Positions 16,792 to 25,366 of a stretch of 64,000 nt of DNA are shown here, piece by piece. Source of the stretch: Streptomyces pluripotens. Lineage in GTDB: Bacteria; Actinomycetota; Actinomycetes; Streptomycetales; Streptomycetaceae. Each line of letters opens with the position of its first letter. Position 1 is the first letter of the stretch. The stretch is from contig NZ_CP021080.1 of NCBI RefSeq assembly GCF_000802245.2, positions 4,030,001 through 4,094,000 on the forward strand. The letters run 5' to 3'. The notes under the pieces were generated by a model. The model was not told the origin of the DNA. It worked only from the letters and a program-made list of their open reading frames with translations, and searched no databases. The position numbers were made by a program, and so were the translations under genes.

Positions 16792-18084
16792 TCAGGCCCC
16801 GGAGGGGGAGACGATGGCGTAGGCGCCGCGCGTGGCCGGGTTGAAGTGGCGGCGCATCACCTGGTCGCTGGCGTTGCCCTCGATGGTGTCGACGGTGCCG
16901 TCTGCGTAGGCCTTCTCGATGATGCCGACGTGCGTGCTGGTGCTGGGGCTCTGCGGACCGCTGCCGAAGACGATGGCGTCACCGGGCTGAGGGTTGCTCA
17001 GGCCGCTGTGCAGCGTGCCGTGGTTGCGCCCGTAGTAGTAGAAGTCCCCGCTGAAGGCGGTGTGGAAGTTGATGCCGGCCTGCCGCCAGGTCCAGCTGGC
17101 GAACAGGGCGCACCAGGGCTCGCAGGGGCCGTAGGGGTTGCAGTTGTTGTTCCACTCGTGGACGCCGAGCTGCGAGCGGGCGGCCTGGACGATCTTGTCC
17201 CGGATGCTGCCGGACAGCGGGGGAGTGCTGGGCGAGCCGCCGCTCTCGCCCCCCGAGCTGCCGCCGCCGAGTTCACGGGCGATCCCCATGGAGGCCATGG
17301 TCTGCGGGCCGGCGATGCCGTCGACCTCCAGGCGGTGTGCGCTCTGGTAGGCCCTCACCGCGCTGAGGGTGGCGGGGCCGTAGTCGCCGTCGGCGGAAGT
17401 CCCTGCCTTGCTCTGCACCTGCTTCACCTTCGCGGTGAGCGCGGCGTTGGTCTGCGGGCCGGCGATGCCGTCGACCTCCAGACCGTTGTCGCTCTGGAAG
17501 GACAGCACCGCGTCCTTGGTGGCCGGACCGTAGATGCCGTCCACGCCACCGGAGGCCAGGTAGCCGAGACCCACCAGGTTGCGCTGCAGCAGCTTGGTGT
17601 CGCTGCTGGCACCGGTGCCGCTGGAGGTGATGCGGTCGATGTTCATCGCGCCCATGGTCTGCGGGCCGGCGATGCCGTCGACCTCCAGGCGGTGTGCGCT
17701 CTGGTAGGCCCTCACCGCGCTGAGGGTGGCGGGGCCGTAGTCGCCGTCGGCGGAAGTCCCTGCCTTGCTCTGCACCTGCTTCACCTTCGCGGTGAGCGCG
17801 GCCATGGTGGCGGGACCGGCGTCACCGTCCACTGCCAGGCCGTTGTCGCGCTGGAAGTGGCGCACCGAGTCGGTGGTCTGGGAGCCGTAGATGCCGTCGA
17901 CACCGCTGAGCGGGGCGTAGCTGAGGCCGGCGAGGTCGCGTTGGAGCAGTTGTACGTCAGCCGCGTGGGCCTGCGGCACCGCCGCGCCGAGCAGGCCGAC
18001 CAGTATCGCGGCGAGGGTGAGCGCCATCGAGATGACGCGGGTGCCGTCCACACGTCTGGGCGTGCGAAGGGTCGTTGTGGACAC
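16792..18084 (-). CDS. Secreted CHAP-domain wall hydrolase with four peptidoglycan-binding repeats
   Basis: 430 residues. Signal peptide (about 1-41; LTLAAILVGLLGAAVPQAHA), four PG_binding_1 repeats (about 43-280), a Gly/Ser linker, and a C-terminal CHAP domain (about 300-430). In the CHAP domain the nucleophile is the Cys of EPWCALFASWTW, the His is in STHVGIIEKA, and the third polar residue is in IEGNAS. CHAP enzymes cut peptide bonds in peptidoglycan as amidases or endopeptidases. GTG 18084 has GGGAGAG 7 bases upstream, which decides the start. Two of the binding repeats are identical at the DNA level over 151 bp. It is the only member of this cluster with a catalytic domain, so the small neighbours may modulate or compete for the same wall sites. 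Confidence 0.9.
   Translation of the reverse strand: MSTTTLRTPRRVDGTRVISMALTLAAILVGLLGAAVPQAHAADVQLLQRDLAGLSYAPLSGVDGIYGSQTTDSVRHFQRDNGLAVDGDAGPATMAALTAKVKQVQSKAGTSADGDYGPATLSAVRAYQSAHRLEVDGIAGPQTMGAMNIDRITSSGTGASSDTKLLQRNLVGLGYLASGGVDGIYGPATKDAVLSFQSDNGLEVDGIAGPQTNAALTAKVKQVQSKAGTSADGDYGPATLSAVRAYQSAHRLEVDGIAGPQTMASMGIARELGGGSSGGESGGSPSTPPLSGSIRDKIVQAARSQLGVHEWNNNCNPYGPCEPWCALFASWTWRQAGINFHTAFSGDFYYYGRNHGTLHSGLSNPQPGDAIVFGSGPQSPSTSTHVGIIEKAYADGTVDTIEGNASDQVMRRHFNPATRGAYAIVSPSGA
17295..17802 (-). repeat. Two perfect 151-bp direct repeats inside the CHAP gene
   Basis: 17295-17445 and 17652-17802 are identical, 357 bases apart. They encode the second and fourth peptidoglycan-binding repeats. 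Perfect identity including third codon positions points to recent duplication or gene conversion. Confidence 0.95.
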
Positions 18085-18891
18085 GTGGATTCTCTCCCTG
18101 CTTTCCCGGGCATGCCCGGGAGGGACGGATGGAGTGGTGGGGGGAGGTGCGCCGATCGGCGACACCCATCCTTGATCACGGCACCGCCGTCCCACCAGCG
18201 CGAACGCCGGGATGGGACACCTTGGGACGTCCCTCGCCCCTGACCTGCGACTGAGCGGGGCTGCGGGACGGTGCGGGGCTCTTGACGCCGCGGGGTTCCC
18301 GGCGGGACCTGGGCGGGGCCTTGGTCGTCGTGGTGCCGGGTGCGGGAGGAGGGCGCTCACGGGTCCGTGGGTGGGCCTCCCTGGTCACCGGAGGCCGCGG
18401 ACAAGGGCGCGACGGCTCCTGTCGCCGACCCGCCGGGCGTCCCGGAATCGCCATCGGCTCTCGGGAAGCCGCAGGTCGGAATCGTGGGACGCGGACCCTC
18501 CGCCGTGGGACGGTCTGGTGTTGCCCGCCGGATCTCGGTTGTGGAACAGTCCTGACCACAGCGGACGGCGGTCACGCGGCCACGCGGTCAAGTCCCTGTC
18601 GGGCTGGCTGAATTCCGACACGCGCGGCACTGGCCCCGCTCCGGCAGTGCCCGGACAGGTCCGGTGCCCGGATCCTCGAAGCCGTACCCGGATTCCGGGT
18701 CCGCTCCTGCAGCGGCACCGCGGCCGACGGCATCGTGGGTCCCAAGTCCTGGTCCGAGCTCGGCAACCGGAGCGTGTACAGCGCCTCGGGCCTGCTGGTC
18801 CTCCCCATGCAAGCAACGCCGAGGCCGGGCCGGCCCGAAGTCACACGAAGTCACACACTCACTCGAAGTCCTTTTGACCAAGGGAGCCACC
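18085..18891. other. Long intergenic region with a decayed peptidoglycan-binding remnant
   Basis: About 800 bases between divergent secreted-protein genes. Open frames on both strands lack good starts and family resemblance. The one recognisable item is the broken domain at 18684-18800. Just before the downstream gene is a short direct repeat (GAAGTCACAC twice). Confidence 0.55.
18684..18800 (+). pseudogene. Remnant of a peptidoglycan-binding domain gene
   Basis: The frame reads CSGTAADGIVGPKSWSELGN, which matches the end of the PG_binding_1 domain in the intact neighbours (QGCTGLDKDGIVGPKTWGEL at 18892-19260). Upstream of it the frame is not protein-like, and the signal peptide and first half of the domain are gone. 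Confidence 0.6.
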
Positions 18892-19260
18892 ATGTCCAGA
18901 AGTCTCGTCGCTTTCGCCGCCGCGGCAGCCCTGGCCCTCGGCGCGACTCTGGCCGGCGCCGGTACCGCCTCCGCAGCCCGCAACTACCAGTACTGCGGCA
19001 TCACCTACAGCGCCGCCGAGCCGCAGCTCGGCTACGGCTCCACCGGGGCCGCGGTGAAGGCCCTCCAGTGCCAGCTCAACTTCGTCATGGCCGGCCCCGC
19101 CCTCAAGGTGGACGGCATCTTCGGCGGACTGACCTACAACGCGGTCGTCAAGTTCCAGGGATGCACCGGCCTCGACAAGGACGGCATCGTCGGCCCGAAG
19201 ACCTGGGGCGAGCTGGATGTGAACACCGACCTCCCGCTCGACCTGCGGCACGTCTGCTGA
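18892..19260 (+). CDS. Secreted peptidoglycan-binding domain protein
   Basis: 122 residues. Signal peptide (MSRSLVAFAAAAALALGATL, cut after ASA near residue 27) and one PG_binding_1 domain: VKALQCQLNFVM, then DGIFGGLTYNAVVKFQGCTG, then KDGIVGPKTWGEL. Cysteines at YQYCGITY, LQCQLN, QGCTG and near the C-terminus match those of the gene at 16269-16640. ATG 18892 has AGGGAG 5 bases upstream. It faces away from the CHAP gene and follows a decayed relative on the same strand. Confidence 0.9.
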   Translation: MSRSLVAFAAAAALALGATLAGAGTASAARNYQYCGITYSAAEPQLGYGSTGAAVKALQCQLNFVMAGPALKVDGIFGGLTYNAVVKFQGCTGLDKDGIVGPKTWGELDVNTDLPLDLRHVC

Positions 19261-19361
19261 CCCCGACCGCGTCGTACGGCGGTGTCCCCTCCGCGGCGCG
19301 GTCCGGCTGTCGGCCTGGTTGCGCAGCGCGACCCCGGGCCGTGGGATGCTTCCGGGCCCGG

Positions 19362-20459
19362 TCAGTCCTCCGCCGCCGGCGCCGGTTGGCCCGTTTCCCG
19401 CCGGAGTTCGTAGACGGCCACCTTGTCGTCCGACCCCACCTGCCGGAACCCGGTGCGGGTGACCACCGCCCGGGAAGCGGCGTTGTCCAGGTCGATCTTC
19501 GCCGTCAGCGCGTGCACATCATCCCGGGCCAGTGCCCACTTCGTCAGCGAGCGCAGTGCCTCGGTGGCGTAGCCCTGGCCGCGAGCCGCCTCGGCGAGGT
19601 CGTAGCCGATCTCCACGCGACCCTCTTCGTCCGGGGCGCTGTGGAAGCCCATCGCGCCGACCGCCAGGCCGTCCTTCCGGACCAGCACGAAGATCCCGAA
19701 CTCCGGCCGGTGCACACCCGTCTCGTACGCCTTGACAAGGAGTCCGGCCGCGTCCCGCGTGCCCTCGTACGGGCCGCCCTCGATCCACCGGAAGCCGCCG
19801 TCGCCGCCGAGACGGAGGTCACGGGCGGCGGCCGGACGGACGCCGGTCAGGGTGAGGCGCTCGGAGGCAATGGCCAGGTTGTTGGACCAGCGCCACTCGG
19901 TGACCGGGCTGCGCCCGGGCAGTTCGCCCCGGCCGGTGGCCCACAGCAGGGTCGGCCAGGGCGCGGGGCCGGGCTGGACGTGCGGGAAGAGCCAGGTCAG
20001 GACGGACTCCGCCAGCTCCTCATCCGGCTCGTAGTCGATGCCCAGGCCCTCGGCGATGTCGTGCGTGTGCAGCAGCACTTCTGCGATGCCCATCGCTGCG
20101 AAGCCCTCGCGGTCGGCGCTGCGGAAGGGGTAGGGGTGGAAGGCGCGCACGCCGGGCGGGGTGGTGCGCACGGTCGCGGCGAGCAACACGCCGGTCGTCT
20201 GGATGACGTGCAGCAGACCGCTGTTGTCGGTGCCGTCGTCCAGGGTGATGTCGAAGGGGACGTACCCGTCCTGGGCGCGTCCGGCCAGCTGGCCCGCGTA
20301 GGCGATCAGATCGCTCGCGATGTGCTCGGCCGTCTTGCGGCAACTCCATGCGAGACGGGCAGCTTTGACGGACCCCCAGTCCCGGTCCGCCATCGGCCGT
20401 AGCGTCGCCACGCAGCTCGTCACGGCCTTGGTCACGTCATCCCCGTTTATCGGTCGCAT
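19362..20459 (-). CDS. Two-domain protein: MDMPI/DinB-like domain fused to GNAT acetyltransferase
   Basis: 365 residues from ATG 20459. N-terminal half (about 1-200) resembles the mycothiol-dependent maleylpyruvate isomerase/DinB four-helix domain (SCRKTAEHIASDLIAYAGQL; LLHTHDIAEGLGIDY with the metal-type His). C-terminal half (about 210-350) is a RimJ/RimL-type GNAT domain (VGAMGFHSAPDEEGRVEIGY, then ARGQGYATEALRSL for the acetyl-CoA loop, and LDNAASRAVVTRTGF). GNAT enzymes move acetyl from acetyl-CoA to an amine. The fusion suggests a thiol- or metal-linked modification reaction on a small molecule or protein N-terminus; the substrate is unknown. It stands alone and converges with the peptidoglycan-binding gene. 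Confidence 0.85.
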   Translation of the reverse strand: MRPINGDDVTKAVTSCVATLRPMADRDWGSVKAARLAWSCRKTAEHIASDLIAYAGQLAGRAQDGYVPFDITLDDGTDNSGLLHVIQTTGVLLAATVRTTPPGVRAFHPYPFRSADREGFAAMGIAEVLLHTHDIAEGLGIDYEPDEELAESVLTWLFPHVQPGPAPWPTLLWATGRGELPGRSPVTEWRWSNNLAIASERLTLTGVRPAAARDLRLGGDGGFRWIEGGPYEGTRDAAGLLVKAYETGVHRPEFGIFVLVRKDGLAVGAMGFHSAPDEEGRVEIGYDLAEAARGQGYATEALRSLTKWALARDDVHALTAKIDLDNAASRAVVTRTGFRQVGSDDKVAVYELRRETGQPAPAAED

Positions 20460-20486
20460 GGGCGGCACCCTAGAGGTCCCGTGTGC

Positions 20487-21131
20487 TCAGGGCGACAGGA
20501 ATTCCAGCTCGGAGGCGAGGTTGTAGCGGGCGGTGGCCTCCCAGTGCTCTTGTCCGTACGGGGTGCGGAACAGGTCCGGGAGGGAGAGCAGCTGGCGCAG
20601 GACCGCCGAACGACCCTCCCGGAAGACGTCGTTCGGTACGAAGTGGTACTCCTCGCGAACCTCGGCGGTGTAGACGGCGTACGCGGACGGGGGCGCCGCC
20701 AGGACCGCCAGGTCCGCGTCGCACAGGACCTGGCCGTTGCGGTCGTCAGCAGCCGGATCGTGTGTGAGGGTGAGCCGGACCAGTCGGGCCACCTCGGCGG
20801 TCTTCGGGTCCGGTAGGCCGGTCTCCGGCAGCGCGCGCTCGGCGAGCCGTGCGGACCGCTCCTCGTTCTCCGACCGCTCGGGGAGGTAGACGGCGTCGTG
20901 GAACCAGGCGGCCAGGCGGACGACGTCCGGGTTGTTCGCGTACTCCTCCAGTACGTCGATGTGGTCGAGCACCGCGGTGAGGTGGGCCACTGTGTGGTAA
21001 CGGCGCTGCGGCTCCCGCCAGCGGGCGAGCAGATGGTCGGCGTACGGCGCGGTATCGGGGCCGCCGCCGGGGGAGCGGGCTGCCTCCAGGGCGTGGGCGA
21101 AACGGAGGCGCAGGGCATCGAGGTCGGCCAT
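20487..21131 (-). CDS. HD-domain metal-dependent phosphohydrolase
   Basis: 214 residues, cytosolic. HD-superfamily landmarks: RRYHTVAHL (first His), VVRLAAWFHDAVYLP (the His-Asp pair), and LTLTHDPAADD followed by LCDADLAVLAA (the last Asp). The set H...HD...D binds one or two metal ions. The family is usually annotated as predicted metal-dependent hydrolase; a nucleotide or phosphate ester substrate is likely but not known. ATG 21131 gives the standard family start (MADLDALRLRF). The gene is 28 bases upstream of the GNAT fusion on the same strand, so they may be co-transcribed. Confidence 0.85.
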   Translation of the reverse strand: MADLDALRLRFAHALEAARSPGGGPDTAPYADHLLARWREPQRRYHTVAHLTAVLDHIDVLEEYANNPDVVRLAAWFHDAVYLPERSENEERSARLAERALPETGLPDPKTAEVARLVRLTLTHDPAADDRNGQVLCDADLAVLAAPPSAYAVYTAEVREEYHFVPNDVFREGRSAVLRQLLSLPDLFRTPYGQEHWEATARYNLASELEFLSP

Positions 21132-21210
21132 GAGGTCATTGTTCCGCGCGAAAAGGGCTTGTGCGTCGAGGGGATGCGTGCGGCGCCGGCGGGCGGGCGT
21201 ACCCTTGAAT

Positions 21211-21222
21211 TGGACTAGACCT
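21211..21222. promoter_or_regulatory. Possible DasR-responsive element (dre-like) before cutC
   Basis: TGGACTAGACCT matches the DasR consensus TGGTCTAGACCA at 10 of 12 positions and sits 46 bases before the cutC start, where a promoter would be. DasR senses amino-sugar phosphates. Two mismatches leave this uncertain. Confidence 0.35.
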
Positions 21223-21267
21223 GTAGCCGCTCAATGAATGCCGACGAACGCCGATGAATGGGGTGCC

Positions 21268-21987
21268 ATGAGCAAGCGTGCAGTCCTGGAGGTGATCGCC
21301 CTCGATGCCGAGGACGCGGTCGCCGCCCAGGCCGGGGGCGCGGATCGCCTGGAGCTGGTCACCGACATGGCGGCCGACGGGCTCACCCCTGCTCCCGCCA
21401 CCGTCGCCGGTATCCGCGCCGCCGTCGACGTCGACCTGCGCGTGATGCTCCGGCTGGCGGACGGGTTCGCGGCCGGGGACGTGGAGAGCCTGGTCCGGGC
21501 GGCGTGCGAGATGCGCGAGGTCGGCGTGGACCAGTTCGTGCTCGGCTTCCTCGGCCCGGGCGGCGCGGTCGACCTGGCCTCCGTGGAGCGGGTCGTCGGC
21601 GCGCTGGACGGCTGCCGGTGGACCTTCCACCGGGCGATCGACCGGGCCGTCGACCGGGGCGCCCTGCGCAAGCAGCTCGCCGGCCTGCCCGGCCTGGACA
21701 CCTACCTGACGGCCGGTTCGGCCGACGGCGTGGACCAGGGGCTGCCCACGTTGGTCGCCGAGGCCGCGCAGGGCGGCGAGCCGGGGTACGAACAGCAGAT
21801 CCTCGTGGGCGGGGGGCTGCGCCTCGACCACGTGCCGCAGCTCCGGGCCGGCGGGATCGAGGCGTTCCACATCGGTGGGGCGGCTCGCCCCGACGGCTGG
21901 CGGGGGCCGGTCTCGACGGAGGCGGTCGCGCGCTGGCGGAAGGAATTGGACGGCGACGAGACCGGGAGACCCGACGGCAGCGCCTGA
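21268..21987 (+). CDS. cutC: Copper homeostasis protein CutC family
   Basis: 239 residues, TIM-barrel protein of the CutC family. Visible landmarks: LEVIALDAEDAVAAQAGGAD near the N-terminus, RLELVTDMAADGLTP, VDQFVLGFLG, and WTFHRAIDRAVD; the C-terminal part has EAFHIGGAARP. The family was named for copper tolerance, but its biochemical role is unsettled; in some bacteria it behaves as an enzyme of small-molecule metabolism. ATG 21268 is chosen over the frame's first ATG (21238) because it begins the conserved barrel and has GGGGTG upstream. It has its own upstream region with a dre-like site and converges with helD. Confidence 0.88.
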   Translation: MSKRAVLEVIALDAEDAVAAQAGGADRLELVTDMAADGLTPAPATVAGIRAAVDVDLRVMLRLADGFAAGDVESLVRAACEMREVGVDQFVLGFLGPGGAVDLASVERVVGALDGCRWTFHRAIDRAVDRGALRKQLAGLPGLDTYLTAGSADGVDQGLPTLVAEAAQGGEPGYEQQILVGGGLRLDHVPQLRAGGIEAFHIGGAARPDGWRGPVSTEAVARWRKELDGDETGRPDGSA

Positions 21988-22112
21988 CGCTTCACGGGGC
22001 GCGCCGACCGAGCGGTGTGCCGCCGTCCCGACGGCGCGGCGAGCCGGACGGGGCGGTCGCGGCGAGCCCAACGGGGTTCCCCCCGCGGGACGTGCCGGAA
22101 CGGCAGGGCACC

Positions 22113-24167
22113 TTACCCGGCGAGTTGTGCGGGCAGCGGCGCGGTGTGCGTCACGATCAGCCCGGACACCGCTCGGGTCAGCGCCACGTACAGCCGCCGC
22201 AGCCCTGTTCGCTCGTCCGGCTCGCCGTCCACCACCGCCCGGGGCTCGTCCAGGACGACGTAGTCGTACTCCAGTCCCTTGGCGAGGGAGGCCGGCACGA
22301 GGGTGAGGCGGGACTCGCGGGTGGTCTCCTCGCCGGGTGCGAGACACGCGATGCCAGCGGCGGACAGCGCCGCGGTCAGCTCCGGGACGCGGGCGTCCGC
22401 GGTGATCAGGCCGGTGGAGCCCTCGTTGCGCAACAACTCCTGGCAGGCGGCGATGACATCGGTGGGCTCGGTGACCGCACGGACCTGGAAGAAGCCGGGG
22501 TTCTCGCGGACGGAGGCAACCGGGGTGAGACCGGGCGCGATATGGGGCAGGAGGCGGGAGGCGTATGCGATGACGTCCGTCGGCACGCGGAAACCCACGG
22601 TCAGCTCCTCGACGGCCCCGTCCGGTTTGCCGAGGTGGGCCAGCGCCTCGACCCAGCTCCGGGTCGCCCACGGAGTCGTGCCCTGCGCCAGGTCGCCCAG
22701 TACCGTGGCGCTGCCCGTGGTGCAGCGGCGGCCGACGGCCCGGTACTGCATGGGGGACAGGTCCTGAGCCTCGTCCAGGACGACGTGACCGAGCGAGTGC
22801 GTCCGCTGGATCCGGTCGGCCGCCTCGTCGATCAGCACCGCATCCGCCGCCGACCACTTGGCCGACTTCACGCTGCGGACCGGCTTCGCCCACAGGACCC
22901 TCTTCCGTTCGTCCTCGGTGAGGATTCCGTCGGCGTGTTCGGTCAGGAAGTCGGCGTCGGTCAGCAGCCGCAGCACCAGCTTGGCCGGGTCGACGGCCGG
23001 CCACATCTGCTTGACCGCCGCCTTCACCGCACTGTTGCGGGCGACGGCGTCCTGCACCCGGTCGTCCGGGGCCTCCCCGGCCCGCTCCATCTGCACCAGC
23101 ACCGCGTGCGCGATGCGCTGCGGCAGGGCCTCGCGCGCGGCACCGTAGCGGATGTCGCGCTCCAGCAACTGCCGGACGATGTCCTCCAGCTCGTACGCCG
23201 GTACCCGCCAGCGCCGGGAGCCGCGCACGACCACGACCGGCTCCGTCGGCGTCGTCACATGCGAGTACAGGGCCCGACGGACCACCTGCGCCATACGGGC
23301 GTCGCCCTTGACGACCGCGGCGGCGGCGTCGTCCGTGCCGCGCACCTCGACATGGGCGACGAGGTCGTCCACCGTCGCCTGCTGCACGGTCAACTCGCCC
23401 AGCGCGGGCAGGACCTGCTCGATGTAGTGCAGGAAGGAGCGGTTCGGCCCGATGACCAGGGTGCCGGTACGGGCGAGCCGTTCCCGGTGGGCGTAGAGCA
23501 GGTACGCGACCCGGTGCAGACCGACGGCGGTCTTCCCGGTGCCCGGACCTCCCTGGACGCAGACCGTGCCGGACAGGCCGGACCGGACGATCTCGTCCTG
23601 TTCGGGCTGGATGGTGGCGACGATGTCCCGCATCGGGCCGACGCGCGGCCGTTCGATCTCGCGTTGGAGCAGTCTGCTGGTGGTGGGCGCCTCGGCCGGG
23701 TCGGACAGGTGCTCGTCCTCGTAGGCGGTCAGGTCACCACCGGTGTAGCCGAAACGGCGGCGCAGGCCGACGTCCATGGGGTTCTTCTTGGACGCCCGGT
23801 AGAACGGCTGTGAGACCGGCGCGCGCCAGTCGATGACCATCGGGTCGCCATCGCCGTCGTGCACGTGCCGCCGCCCGATGTAGAACTGCTCGCCCGCACC
23901 GCCTTCGGCGCGCTCCGCCCCCGGAGCGTGCAGGTAGTCCAGCCGACCGAAGAACAGTGGAGTGTCGCTGAGGTCGGCCAGCGCCTTGATGCGCTCGTCG
24001 ATCTGCCGGGAGAGCACCTGGGCGTTGACCCAGTTCGCGGTGACGTCCCGGATGTCCAGCGCCTCCACGTCCTCGCGCATGGCGCGCAGGGCCGCACGGG
24101 AGGCGGTCAGGTGGGAGCGCTCGCGGGCGAGCGGGTCGCCGAGGGAGGAGGGGGCGGGCGTGGACAA
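22113..24167 (-). CDS. helD: HelD-type UvrD/Rep-family helicase (RNA polymerase recycling factor)
   Basis: 684 residues. N-terminal coiled-coil arm (about 10-75), then 1A/1B motor domains with Walker A GGPGTGKTAVGLH (near 200) and Walker B LDEAQDLSPMQ (near 485), and 2A motifs including LVPASLAKGLEYDYVVLDEP and RRLYVALTRAV near the end. In Gram-positive bacteria HelD pulls stalled RNA polymerase from DNA and, in some Streptomyces, protects it from rifamycins. TTG 24167 is chosen as start because GGAGG lies 7 bases upstream; the frame continues upstream without another good signal. I saw no rifamycin-associated element upstream. It is transcribed alone. Confidence 0.9.
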   Translation of the reverse strand: MSTPAPSSLGDPLARERSHLTASRAALRAMREDVEALDIRDVTANWVNAQVLSRQIDERIKALADLSDTPLFFGRLDYLHAPGAERAEGGAGEQFYIGRRHVHDGDGDPMVIDWRAPVSQPFYRASKKNPMDVGLRRRFGYTGGDLTAYEDEHLSDPAEAPTTSRLLQREIERPRVGPMRDIVATIQPEQDEIVRSGLSGTVCVQGGPGTGKTAVGLHRVAYLLYAHRERLARTGTLVIGPNRSFLHYIEQVLPALGELTVQQATVDDLVAHVEVRGTDDAAAAVVKGDARMAQVVRRALYSHVTTPTEPVVVVRGSRRWRVPAYELEDIVRQLLERDIRYGAAREALPQRIAHAVLVQMERAGEAPDDRVQDAVARNSAVKAAVKQMWPAVDPAKLVLRLLTDADFLTEHADGILTEDERKRVLWAKPVRSVKSAKWSAADAVLIDEAADRIQRTHSLGHVVLDEAQDLSPMQYRAVGRRCTTGSATVLGDLAQGTTPWATRSWVEALAHLGKPDGAVEELTVGFRVPTDVIAYASRLLPHIAPGLTPVASVRENPGFFQVRAVTEPTDVIAACQELLRNEGSTGLITADARVPELTAALSAAGIACLAPGEETTRESRLTLVPASLAKGLEYDYVVLDEPRAVVDGEPDERTGLRRLYVALTRAVSGLIVTHTAPLPAQLAG

Positions 24168-24398
24168 GGGAGTGCCTCCGGTGGGCCTGCTGCTGGGCTT
24201 CGACGATGCCGCCCGGTTTCCGGCCGGGCGGCGGCACTCCACGGGGAGGCGGGCAAGAGCGGAGATTCTAGTGACGGGCACCGGGCCGGCGCCAATGGAT
24301 TTCCGTGCGGTCCCGGCCCTGCGGCCCTGCCCGTGTGGTTTCCGCCCCGTGTCCCGGCGGGTCTCCCGCGGTCGGGAAGCGGCTGTGCGCGCCCCGAC

Positions 24399-25085
24399 TC
24401 AGCCGGCGGTGCCGGGCTTGGTCCCCCACACGTAGACCGCGTCGTCGATGTCGAGCAGATCCCACAGGGCCGCCGCGTCCGGCACGGTCAGATTCACGCA
24501 GCCCGCCGAGCCGCCGCCGTCGTAGAGGTTGCCGGGGTGCCCGTGCAGGGCCTGGCCGCCGTCGAAGAACTGCGAGTACGGCATCGGGGCGTCGTCGTAC
24601 AGGGTGGAGACGTGGTCCTTGTCCCGCCAGTAGATCGCGTGCCAGCCGGGCCGCGTCTCCTGGGAGTCGCGGCCGGTGCGGATCGGGACCGGGGCGAAGA
24701 CCACGCGCTTGCCGGTCTGCACCCACAGCAACTGCCGGTCCATGTCGACACAGGTGACCCGGAAGCTGCGCACCGGGCAGCGGCCGGCCGCGTTGGGGTT
24801 CGGGGCCGCCTGCACCGCCAGCATGATGCGGTAGGTGGCGAGGTCGGCGTACCCGTCGGTGCGCGGCACCTCGTGGGCCCGTTGGAAGTCACGGACGGCC
24901 ACGCAGTCCGCGGGGGACTGCACCCCGTCCACGGGGCGGTGCAGGTACTCCTCCAGCGGCCGCTGGTAGGGCCCGGTCCCGGCGGTGCAGGCGGCCGGTG
25001 CGGCGGCTGCGTGCGGGGTGGGCAGGACGACCGCCCAGGCCACGGCCGCCGCGCCGACGAGACCGGTTACGCGGGTTCGGCGCAT
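24399..25085 (-). CDS. Secreted L,D-transpeptidase (YkuD)
   Basis: 228 residues. Signal peptide (about 1-32, cut near AAAAPAA), an N-terminal helical part with peptidoglycan-binding character (about 35-90), and a YkuD catalytic domain with the His of ALHGHPGNL and the nucleophile Cys in GGGSAGCVNL, the expected H-x(14-17)-S-x-G-C-x-N pattern. It makes 3-3 cross-links in peptidoglycan or attaches proteins to meso-diaminopimelate outside the membrane. Extra cysteines (CTAGTG, ADCVAV, GRCPVR, VTCVDM) may form disulfides. It is separated from the upstream adhesin gene by a strong hairpin. Confidence 0.92.
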   Translation of the reverse strand: MRRTRVTGLVGAAAVAWAVVLPTPHAAAAPAACTAGTGPYQRPLEEYLHRPVDGVQSPADCVAVRDFQRAHEVPRTDGYADLATYRIMLAVQAAPNPNAAGRCPVRSFRVTCVDMDRQLLWVQTGKRVVFAPVPIRTGRDSQETRPGWHAIYWRDKDHVSTLYDDAPMPYSQFFDGGQALHGHPGNLYDGGGSAGCVNLTVPDAAALWDLLDIDDAVYVWGTKPGTAG

Positions 25086-25134
25086 GGCTCAACCTCCAGG
25101 TGGGGCGGGCGTGGTGCTGTCAGTGAAACAGCGC

Positions 25135-25172
25135 ACCGGTTCGGCCGCCCACGGTTGGACGGCCGAACCGGT
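25135..25172. terminator. Hairpin terminator between adhesin and L,D-transpeptidase genes
   Basis: 13-bp perfect stem (25135-25147 with 25160-25172) with a 12-base loop. On the minus strand it lies about 195 bases after the adhesin stop and 50 before the transpeptidase start. Confidence 0.65.
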
Positions 25173-25366
25173 GACACCCGCATCCGGGATACGGCGCGCC
25201 GCGGCGTGTCGCCTTGCGGGGCGACGCGACCCCGGTCGCGGGACGGTCTACTGCTTCACGGCGCGTCACCTCTTGGTCGGGGCCGCTGGGTGCGCGGGGT
25301 GCCGTCTGGGGTGTGGCCACCGTTTGGTGTGCGGGTGCGTTCGGCGGGGAGATGCCGTCCGTCGTG

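Noticed and set aside
18176..18560. 127-codon minus-strand frame upstream of the CHAP gene
   Set aside because: Pro/Arg/Ser-rich mirror-like composition, no ribosome binding site, no recognisable motif.
24168..24300. Rifamycin-associated element before helD
   Set aside because: I looked for an inverted repeat of that kind upstream of TTG 24167 and saw none; only a GC-rich imperfect hairpin is present.
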